Part shown: in pieces, positions 6,484 through 11,835 of the stretch
Layout: every line of letters starts with the position of its first letter
Numbering within the stretch: the stretch's first letter is position 1
Source: an uncultured Flavobacteriaceae bacterium
GTDB lineage: Bacteria > Bacteroidota > Bacteroidia > Flavobacteriales > Flavobacteriaceae
Reading direction: 5' to 3'
DNA: 11,835 nt
Assembly: GCA_937901915.1 (NCBI GenBank)
Contig: CALGUD010000054.1
Location: 1-11,835, forward strand
Translations under genes and position numbers: made by a program
The notes under the pieces: model-generated
Told to the model about the DNA's origin: nothing
Databases searched by the model: none
The model's input: the letters and a program-made list of their open reading frames with translations, nothing else

Positions 6484-7803
6484 TTACAGGAGTTTTTGTC
6501 GAAGTGTTTTTCTATCTATTTTTAATATTTCGGCAGCCTTGGTTTTATTATTGTTTGTAGATGCCAGGACTTTCAGAATATATTTCCTTTCCATTTCCTG
6601 TAACGAAACAAGAGGTTCCTCCGGAAAATCGATTTTAAATTTAAGTGCATCGGGTAAATCCTTAACTTCAATTTGTCTGTCGCACATTATAATAGCCCGT
6701 TGTATCACGTTTTCCAGTTCCCTTATATTTCCCGGCCAATCATATCTTAACAAAAGCTCTGAGGCTTCCTGGCTAATACCAAGCAGCCTGTCTTTATACT
6801 CAACCCCATATTTTTTTATAAATTTTTCTGCCAGTAAAGGAATATCGGTTTTCCTGTCTCTCAGGGGCGGGACGTTTATTTCTACCACAGATAACCTGTA
6901 ATATAAGTCTTCCCGAAACTTTTTTTGTTTAATAAGCTCTTGAAGATCGGTATTAGTAGCGGCAATGATCCGTACTTCTATTTTCTCTGTTTTTTGTGAG
7001 CCTACCCTGGTAATTTCCTTTTCCTGCAGTACACGCAGCAATCCCGTTTGTACGGCCATGGATGCACTTGCTATTTCATCTAAAAAGATAGTTCCTCTAT
7101 GGGCTGCCTGAAAAAATCCGGTGCGGTTTTCATTAGCACCGGTAAATGCACCTTTTACATAGCCAAAAAGTTCGGACTCTAGTAAATTTTCAGGAATCGC
7201 CCCACAGTTAACTGCAATAAAAGGCTCTCTGGAATACTTACCAGAATAATGAATTGATCTTGCTACAAGTTCTTTTCCAGTGCCACTTTCTCCATATACC
7301 AATACTGTGGCCCTATTGTTCTTTACTCTGTTTATAATGTCTATGACCTTTTCAAAAGCTTCTGACTTGCCAATTAATTCATCTTGTGCACTTGTATTTA
7401 AATGATTTTCGGATGTATGATGCTTTATGTTTCTGGAGTTTAAAGATTTTGTTACGGCATTTTTTAATTCTTCCCTGGTGAAGGGTTTTACAAGATAATC
7501 CATAACCCCTGACTTACCAATATGAAGTGCATCGTTCACAGAAGGGTAACCGGTAACGACTAATATGGGCAGAGAGGTATAATGCTCCAAAGCATACTGA
7601 ATGAGTTGAAAACCATCAACTTCCGGCATTTTAAGGTCTGTAATCAATAAATCTATTTCTGTATCTTTTAATATAGAAACAGCTTCCTTTACAGAGATGG
7701 CCTTAAAAGTATGATAATTCATCGATTGTAAATGCCTTTGTATCAATTCCAGAATATGAACATCGTCATCTACTATTAAAATATTTTCTTTGTGCAATCT
7801 CAT
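6484..7803 (-). CDS. NtrC-family sigma-54-dependent response regulator
   Basis: The 439-aa protein has the complete three-domain layout. The receiver domain (about 5-120) has acidic residues D12-D14, phospho-acceptor D56 (LLITDLKMP), T84 and K106 (KPF). The AAA+ sigma-54 interaction domain (about 142-380) has Walker A GESGTGKE (171-178), GAFTGA (218-223), the loop that contacts sigma-54, Walker B TIFLDEI (238-244), the arginine-finger region FREDLYYRL (296-304) and DWPGNIRELEN (355-365). The C-terminal Fis-type helix-turn-helix (about 401-439) is NKTKAAEILKIDRKTLRQKL. All key residues are intact, so it should be active when phosphorylated. Its gene starts 2 bases after the kinase stop, and the kinase is surely its partner. 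The tandem dyads and sigma-54-like promoter just downstream are the obvious target. Confidence 0.95.
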   Translation of the reverse strand: MRLHKENILIVDDDVHILELIQRHLQSMNYHTFKAISVKEAVSILKDTEIDLLITDLKMPEVDGFQLIQYALEHYTSLPILVVTGYPSVNDALHIGKSGVMDYLVKPFTREELKNAVTKSLNSRNIKHHTSENHLNTSAQDELIGKSEAFEKVIDIINRVKNNRATVLVYGESGTGKELVARSIHYSGKYSREPFIAVNCGAIPENLLESELFGYVKGAFTGANENRTGFFQAAHRGTIFLDEIASASMAVQTGLLRVLQEKEITRVGSQKTEKIEVRIIAATNTDLQELIKQKKFREDLYYRLSVVEINVPPLRDRKTDIPLLAEKFIKKYGVEYKDRLLGISQEASELLLRYDWPGNIRELENVIQRAIIMCDRQIEVKDLPDALKFKIDFPEEPLVSLQEMERKYILKVLASTNNNKTKAAEILKIDRKTLRQKLL

Positions 7804-7805
7804 AA

Positions 7806-8894
7806 CTACAATTTAGGGAAATCTACGATAAAAATGGTTCCGCGAGGAGAATTTGGTTTATAAATTATTTTTCCTTTATGGCTGCTTATAATACCGTGTA
7901 CTACACTTAATCCGAGTCCGGAACCTTCTCCTATTGGTTTTGTGGTAAAAAAAGGTTCAAAAATTTTATCTCCATGCTTTTTATCTATGCCAGGCCCCTC
8001 ATCTGTAATTATTATTTGTACATTTTTTTCAGTATCATTTATTCGTATATCAATATTTCCCTTATCCGGGGAAAAATAAACAGCATTCATTACCAGGTTA
8101 AACAGCACCTGGGTTAGTTGTATGGTATCTGCCCTTAATTCAACCTTGTCTTTGTTGAAAGACTGGGAGCACGTTATTTCTTTTTTTTTGAAGGCAGGGT
8201 TTAACAGGTTCAATACATTCTTTACTAAAGGAACTATATCTATCACTTCCATATGTTGCGGCATTTCACATGCAAAAAACATCAACTTTTTCACCACCTC
8301 CCTGCTAAATATGGCGTTATCAACAATTTTATCCAGGTCCTTCTCCAGTTTACTCTTATCTATTTTGCCTTTAAGTAATTCTGCAAAACCAAGAATATTA
8401 GCAAGTGGGGTATTAAGTTCATGGGCGATCCCGGCTGTTATTTCGCCTAAAATATGGAGCCGGTCTGTTCTTTCCATTTGCCGCTTAATCATTTTCTCAT
8501 TCTCCCAGATCTGCTTTCTTTCCAACAAGTTTCCTACCTCTAGGCATACATTCTTTAAAAGTTTTTTTTCTTCATCCAATATATCCGCTTTGGTAAATTG
8601 TTTTATAGGATAGCCTACTTCTATAAACCCTTCTTTTACATTAAATACCTTAATCGCCGATTTAACAGAAACGAGTTGGTGCGCAGAAGAGTCTGTAGAT
8701 ACCTTATATCCGCAAACATCTAAATTAACAGATGCATGCTTTTCAAATCTCCAGGCCCTTTTTAAACTATAGACAATAGCTTCCAGAGAGGATTGAAGTT
8801 GATCATAATCACTGTTAACAATGATAGAAGTAACTTCATACAAGCACGTAAGTTCCTTAATACGTTCTTTGAGTTTTTCATCTGCTGTTACCAT
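7806..8894 (-). CDS. Soluble histidine kinase with GAF-like sensor region
   Basis: The 362-aa kinase has no membrane segment, so it senses a cytoplasmic signal. Residues about 8-128 resemble a small GAF-type sensor (LTCLYEVTSII at the start, then an alpha/beta region containing C61 and C117). A coiled linker (about 125-145) leads to the HisKA dimerisation domain with phospho-acceptor H158 in GEITAGIAHELNTP. The ATPase domain has the N box NLVMNAV (266-272), G1 DEGPGI (298-303), F box FEPFFTTK (312-319) and G2 GEGSGLGL (322-329). It is complete and should be catalytically competent. The ligand is unknown; nitrogen or redox state would fit the neighbouring target genes but cannot be read from the sequence. 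It is cotranscribed with the response regulator, 2 bases apart. Confidence 0.93.
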   Translation of the reverse strand: MVTADEKLKERIKELTCLYEVTSIIVNSDYDQLQSSLEAIVYSLKRAWRFEKHASVNLDVCGYKVSTDSSAHQLVSVKSAIKVFNVKEGFIEVGYPIKQFTKADILDEEKKLLKNVCLEVGNLLERKQIWENEKMIKRQMERTDRLHILGEITAGIAHELNTPLANILGFAELLKGKIDKSKLEKDLDKIVDNAIFSREVVKKLMFFACEMPQHMEVIDIVPLVKNVLNLLNPAFKKKEITCSQSFNKDKVELRADTIQLTQVLFNLVMNAVYFSPDKGNIDIRINDTEKNVQIIITDEGPGIDKKHGDKIFEPFFTTKPIGEGSGLGLSVVHGIISSHKGKIIYKPNSPRGTIFIVDFPKL

Positions 8895-9000
8895 AATAAA
8901 ACAATTTCCAAGCTAAAAATCAAAGGTCTTAAATATCGGGAAGGCTACGAAATTTTTTTAAGAATTATAATTTTTAATTATATTGTTTAAAATCATATTA

Positions 9001-9037
9001 ACTACAATTATTAGTATTTATTACTTATATTTGTAGT
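9001..9037. promoter_or_regulatory. Inverted repeat, possible operator of the CI/LexA-like repressor
   Basis: ACTACAA (9001-9007) and TTGTAGT (9031-9037) are perfect inverted copies 23 bases apart. The right arm overlaps the -7 box and ends three bases before the repressor ATG. Repressors of this type usually control their own promoter, so this is the most likely operator region. The long spacer would suit two half-sites bound by separate dimers or a single unusual site. Confidence 0.35.
9026..9033 (+). promoter_or_regulatory. -7 box (TATATTTG), possibly giving a leaderless mRNA
   Basis: TATATTTG is an exact TAnnTTTG match only seven bases before the ATG at 9041. With the usual distance from the -7 box to the start of transcription, the mRNA would begin at or within a few bases of the start codon. 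No clear -33 element is seen. Confidence 0.5.
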
Positions 9038-9040
9038 ATT

Positions 9041-9817
9041 ATGGGGGTAATTTCAGAAAACATCAAGCATTTAAGACAGTTAAGAGGTTTTACACAAGAG
9101 GAACTGGCAGAAGTATTACAAGTATCCAGGTCCAGGATTGGATCCTATGAAGAAAACCGCTCCTCTCCTACTATTGAAATGCTCATAAAATATTCAGATT
9201 ATTTTAAAGTGCCTATAGACAGTCTATTAAAACATGACTTAACCAAGGCCCGGGATACTTCATTTCTTGAAATAGGACACCAAAGGGTGCTTTTTCCCAT
9301 CATGGTAGATGAAAATAATGAAGACCTGGTAGAAATCGTTCCGGCAAAAGCGTCGGCAGGATATTTATCCGGCTACGATGACCCGGAATATATTGAACAT
9401 CTTCAGAAAATAAAACTTCCTTTTCTTCCCACCGGTAAACACCGCGCCTTTCCAATTAAAGGGGATTCCATGCTGCCAATGAAAGACGGGGCTTATGTGA
9501 TCGGTAAATTCGTAGAAGACAGGCGGGACATAAAAAACGGTTCAACATATGTTATTCTCACCACCCATAACGGTATGGTATATAAAAGGGTGTACAATAA
9601 AATAGAAGAAAACAATACCTTATTATTGGTTTCAGATAATAAACTCTACCCACCTTTTGAAGTATGTATTGATGATGTACTGGAATTGTGGGAGTTTAGC
9701 TGTAGCATTAATACACAGGAATACAATGAGCACGAACTGAAATTAAGCAGTATTCTCACGATGTTCAATGAACTGGGTATTGAATTAGTGGAATTAAAAA
9801 AAGCCATTTATAAATAA
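9041..9817 (+). CDS. CI/LexA-like repressor: XRE helix-turn-helix plus S24 peptidase domain
   Basis: The 258-aa protein has an XRE-type DNA-binding domain at residues about 3-62 (IKHLRQLRGFTQEELAEVLQ, VSRSRIGSYEENRSSPT). A linker leads to a LexA/CI-like S24 domain (about 98-220). The self-cleavage elements are all present: Ala106-Gly107 in KASAGY as the scissile bond, nucleophile S143 in IKGDSMLPM and general-base K182 in MVYKRVY. Spacings (37 and 39 residues) are close to those of E. coli LexA (35 and 37). Residues about 228-258 add a C-terminal helix absent from LexA. It should therefore be a repressor able to cleave itself, classically when RecA filaments form after DNA damage. The exonuclease/GIY-YIG gene starts 3 bases after its stop, so both are in one operon. 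It may be a resident regulator or a phage relic; no other phage genes are visible. Confidence 0.92.
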   Translation: MGVISENIKHLRQLRGFTQEELAEVLQVSRSRIGSYEENRSSPTIEMLIKYSDYFKVPIDSLLKHDLTKARDTSFLEIGHQRVLFPIMVDENNEDLVEIVPAKASAGYLSGYDDPEYIEHLQKIKLPFLPTGKHRAFPIKGDSMLPMKDGAYVIGKFVEDRRDIKNGSTYVILTTHNGMVYKRVYNKIEENNTLLLVSDNKLYPPFEVCIDDVLELWEFSCSINTQEYNEHELKLSSILTMFNELGIELVELKKAIYK

Positions 9818-9820
9818 AAG

Positions 9821-11203
9821 GTGCAAAAAAGGGATTATTGCATAGTAGATATAGAAACCTCCGGAAAAGGTATACACAGTAACAGGATTACTGAAATATG
9901 TGTTATCCGCCTGCATCACGATAAGGTTGTTGATAAATTCACATCTTTAGTAAATCCTGAAACATCTATACCCATGTTTATAACGGGATTAACAGGTATT
10001 CATAATGAAATGGTTGCCGGTGCTCCCCTCTTTTCTGAAATTGCGGATAGAATTGAAGGGATTACAAAAAATGCTGTTTTTGTAGCTCATAATGTAAACT
10101 TTGATTACAATATCATAAGAAATGAATTTAAAAAACTAGGAATAGATTTTACAAGGAAAAAGATTTGTACCGTCCGCCTCTCCCGGAAGCTAATTCCGGG
10201 ATTATTTTCCTATAGCCTGGGCCGTCTTTGTAGTTCCCTAAGTATACATCTTGAACACAGGCACAGGGCCGAAGGTGATGCAGATGCAACAACCGTTTTG
10301 TTTCAACGTATTTTGGCTTTAGATGCGAATTTAGAAACTATAAACAGTTTTATACATGCCCGAAGCAAGGAAGCTACCCTGCCTCCACATTTATCAAAAG
10401 CTGAGTTAGAATCCCTTCCCTCCTCTTGTGGAATATACATATTCAGAAACAGGGAAGACAAAATAATTTACGTAGGCAAGGCTAAAAATATTAAAAACAG
10501 GGTATTGAGCCACTTTTATGATAAAAGAAATAGTGAATATGACCTGGGACAGGAAACTTTTACTATTGATTATGAAGAAACAGGGAATGAATTGATTGCG
10601 CTATTGCTGGAATCTGAAAAAATTTACATGCATTACCCGAAATTTAACCGGGCACAAAAAAAAGGTGTAACACCTTACCGGATCATCAGTTATGAAAATC
10701 GTGAAGGAATTATTCAATTAGCCATTCAAAAAACCAATTCCAAAACGGGTAGCCTGGATATTCATTACCAATTCGATAAAGCAGTTAGTCGGTTAGAAGA
10801 AATATGTGTTGCATTTAATCTATGTCCCCGATTTTGTCATTTACAACAAATCCAGGGATGTTGTTCCCATTATAAAATCAGTAACTGTGGGGGTGTTTGC
10901 ACTGGAAAAATATCTGTAAAGGAATATAACTCCCGGGTTTTAGATGCTATTTCTTCACTTTCAGTGGTTCAAAAAACGTATCTAATCAAAGAAAAAGGCC
11001 GTTATACAGATGAAGACGCATTTGTATTTGTTAAGGATGGGGTGTATAAAGGCTTTGGATTCATTCCTAAAAATGAACAACTGCAACGTCTTGAGGACCT
11101 GGACCCTTTTTTAAATCTGAAAAAAGAAACGTATCATACCTCTAAAATTTTAAACTCTTACCTGTCCCGTGCGACTGTAAATAATATTCTAATGGAGTTA
11201 TGA
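9821..11203 (+). CDS. DnaQ-like 3'-5' exonuclease fused to UvrC-like GIY-YIG module
   Basis: The 460-aa fusion begins with a DEDDh exonuclease (about 5-168): D10 and E12 in VDIET, D95 in NVNFDYN, and H148-x4-D153 in HRAEGD. A GIY-YIG nuclease follows (about 198-280) with GIYIF (204-208), YVGKAKN (217-223), R227 and NELIALLLE ... PKFN. Next comes a cysteine cluster: C335, C339, C347, C348, C356, C360 in LCPRFCHLQQ, GCCSHYKISNCGGVC. This corresponds in position to the Cys region of UvrC and may hold an iron-sulfur cluster. The UvrC endonuclease V-like and helix-hairpin-helix parts are missing. The likely role is DNA repair, removing ends and nicking damaged or branched DNA; the substrate is unknown. 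Such fusions are known in several phyla. The start is GTG at 9821, with AAAGG overlapping it, 3 bases after the repressor stop. No clear terminator follows. Confidence 0.92.
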   Translation: MQKRDYCIVDIETSGKGIHSNRITEICVIRLHHDKVVDKFTSLVNPETSIPMFITGLTGIHNEMVAGAPLFSEIADRIEGITKNAVFVAHNVNFDYNIIRNEFKKLGIDFTRKKICTVRLSRKLIPGLFSYSLGRLCSSLSIHLEHRHRAEGDADATTVLFQRILALDANLETINSFIHARSKEATLPPHLSKAELESLPSSCGIYIFRNREDKIIYVGKAKNIKNRVLSHFYDKRNSEYDLGQETFTIDYEETGNELIALLLESEKIYMHYPKFNRAQKKGVTPYRIISYENREGIIQLAIQKTNSKTGSLDIHYQFDKAVSRLEEICVAFNLCPRFCHLQQIQGCCSHYKISNCGGVCTGKISVKEYNSRVLDAISSLSVVQKTYLIKEKGRYTDEDAFVFVKDGVYKGFGFIPKNEQLQRLEDLDPFLNLKKETYHTSKILNSYLSRATVNNILMEL

Positions 11204-11262
11204 GTTGCCGGATACAGGATGGCAGATGTATGGTGAGGGATTAACTTTAACGTTGATTAAAG
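11204..11262. other. Short spacer after the exonuclease gene
   Basis: There is no gene here. A weak dyad, CTTTAA (11245-11250) and TTAAAG (11257-11262), could form a 6-bp hairpin but has no T-tract, so it is not called a terminator. The stretch leads straight into heptad repeats. Confidence 0.4.
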
Positions 11263-11318
11263 ACAAAAGAGAATAGAAAATAGAGAATAGACACAGGATG
11301 CAAGACATAAGACTGAAG
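11263..11318. repeat. Degenerate 7-bp tandem repeat, array 4
   Basis: Eight heptads stand in one register: ACAAAAG, AGAATAG, AAAATAG, AGAATAG, ACACAGG, ATGCAAG, ACATAAG, ACTGAAG. The first half copies the AGAATAG units of array 1 and the second half the ATGCAAG-type units of array 2, here fused with no break in phase. Most units read AnnnnAG. Confidence 0.7.
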
Positions 11319-11353
11319 AGGCCGGTCTTTGACTCAATAAGCATTAAATTTTA

Positions 11354-11423
11354 AGCACCAAATTCTAAACTATAAACACCAAACACCAATCAATTACGAA
11401 GTACGAAGTTAGAAGTATGATTG
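11354..11423. repeat. Degenerate 7-bp tandem repeat, array 5
   Basis: Ten consecutive heptads keep one register although the unit changes: AGCACCA, AATTCTA, AACTATA, AACACCA, AACACCA, ATCAATT, ACGAAGT, ACGAAGT, TAGAAGT, ATGATTG. ACGAAGT is the unit of array 3. The array ends 15 bases before the IS end at 11439. Confidence 0.65.
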
Positions 11424-11467
11424 ACGGTTATAAAAACCTGTAGTTCCCTGAATAGAGTTGACCGTTT

Positions 11468-11835
11468 TTAAACATTAATTTCATTGTTAAAAATAGTAAT
11501 TGATTGTTGATGAAAAGATCTTTTCATCAACAATTTTTTTTCAAATTCCATTGGGCTTAATTTACCGATGCTGTTGTGTGGCCTTTTGGCATTGTATTGA
11601 TTAACAGCTTTTTTCACCATTCGTTTCAACTGGTCAAAATTTTTAGGTTTCCAATGTTCAATATAATCGTTCTTTATGGTCCTGTTTATCCGTTCTGCAT
11701 AGGCATTGTCCTGGGCTGTTTTTGCCATACTTATTTTACACCCATTGTCCTTTAACAGATTTACATAATCCTTATAGATATACTGGCTCCCCCTGTCTGA
11801 ATGGTGTATTTCAGGAGGTTTATTGCTTTTTAAAG
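11468..11835 (-). CDS. IS3-family transposase (OrfB), C-terminal part
   Basis: The frame is open from the right edge of the window to the stop at 11468-11470; the gene starts outside. The visible 122 residues are the C-terminal half of the DDE integrase core. HHSDRGSQY, with the second catalytic Asp, lies near the window edge at about 11780-11805. About 35 residues later comes AQDNAYAERINRTIK with the catalytic Glu in AER. The first Asp is off-window. The tail region KRPHNSIGKLSPMEFEKK is also family-typical. An internal ATG at 11726-11728 is not the true start, because conserved transposase sequence continues upstream of it without a break. No frameshift or stop is seen, so this part could be functional. 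Confidence 0.93.
   Translation of the reverse strand, partial: LKSNKPPEIHHSDRGSQYIYKDYVNLLKDNGCKISMAKTAQDNAYAERINRTIKNDYIEHWKPKNFDQLKRMVKKAVNQYNAKRPHNSIGKLSPMEFEKKLLMKRSFHQQSITIFNNEINV
11503..11541 (+). terminator. 32-bp perfect palindrome with T8 inside the transposase gene end
   Basis: Bases 11503-11534 form a perfect palindrome centred on AAAAGATCTTTT (arms ATTGTTGATGAAAAGA and its complement), followed on the plus strand by eight T residues (11534-11541). This has the form of an intrinsic terminator acting on transcripts that enter the IS from the host side. It overlaps transposase codons for the C-terminal residues MKRSFHQQS, so it is coding and structural at once. Confidence 0.6.

Larger units (their letters stand above)
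11439..11835 (-). mobile_element. IS3-family insertion sequence, partial (one end only)
   Basis: One end of an insertion sequence lies at 11439. TGTAGTTCCCTGAATAGAG then TTGACCG is the likely terminal repeat; it starts with TG and resembles IS3-type ends of the 'CCC-G-AATAG-G-GAC' kind. The transposase gene reads leftward toward this end. The rest of the element, including orfA and the other terminal repeat, lies beyond the right edge, so the target duplication cannot be checked. Confidence 0.8.

Noticed and set aside
6539..6901. 120-codon plus-strand frame opposite the response regulator
   Set aside because: It mirrors AAA+ and Fis coding sequence and has no supporting features.
8122..8613. 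163-codon plus-strand frame inside the histidine kinase gene
   Set aside because: It is the complement of conserved HisKA and ATPase coding sequence. The Ser/Phe-rich translation has no domain features.
9041..11203. Prophage remnant
   Set aside because: The repressor is CI-like, but no integrase, structural, lysis or attachment sequence is visible, and the partner is a repair-type nuclease.
11245..11262. Terminator after the exonuclease gene (CTTTAA...TTAAAG)
   Set aside because: The stem is only 6 AT-rich base pairs and no T-tract follows.
11468..11728. Complete 86-aa protein starting at the ATG at 11728
   Set aside because: The conserved transposase sequence (HHSDRGSQY...) continues in frame to the window edge, so this is the tail of a longer gene.

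Overview
The window looks like chromosomal DNA of a Bacteroidota bacterium, most likely a flavobacterium. The DNA is AT-rich. Two genes are preceded by a TAnnTTTG -7 box. One lipoprotein has an acidic stretch right after its lipid-anchored cysteine and carries a FISUMP domain. Ribosome-binding sites are mostly weak and A-rich. These assignments rest on motif recognition, not on a database search.

Layout. Positions 1-300 hold a REP-like dyad, three runs of degenerate 7-bp tandem repeats and a solitary IS3-type end. A short unlisted gene for a 45-aa membrane protein (350-487, -) follows a large-subunit catalase, KatE (515-2674, -). A divergent gene (2979-3707, +) encodes the FISUMP lipoprotein, and a strong hairpin follows it. 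From 8894 down to 3871 everything is on the minus strand: a soluble histidine kinase, an NtrC-type sigma-54 activator, a regulatory gap, a 51-aa four-cysteine protein, glutamate dehydrogenase, a GreA/Rnk-like factor and a hypothetical protein overlapping it by ATGA. Divergent from the kinase is a two-gene plus-strand unit: a CI/LexA-like repressor with an intact self-cleavage dyad and Ala-Gly bond, and a DnaQ exonuclease fused to a UvrC-like GIY-YIG module. The right end (11204-11835) returns to heptad repeats and an IS3-family element cut by the window edge.

How the parts may work together. The gap 6305-6483 has the layout of a sigma-54-dependent promoter. It holds two tandem copies of CGGGTAA-N3/4-CTCCC (6365-6400), an AT-rich stretch, and a -24/-12-like element TGGCATG-N4-TTGTC (6262-6277, -) about 30 bp before the start of the four-cysteine gene. 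The activator gene ends just upstream on the same strand. The simplest reading is a local circuit: the kinase phosphorylates the activator, which drives the four-Cys/gdhA/greA-like operon. The repressor/nuclease pair has the layout of a damage-inducible repair unit, with cleavage of the repressor releasing expression of the nuclease. Both circuits are inferred from sequence only.

The flanks look like mobile or repetitive chromosome filler. The same kinds of 7-bp repeats and related IS ends occur at both ends of the roughly 11-kb gene block.
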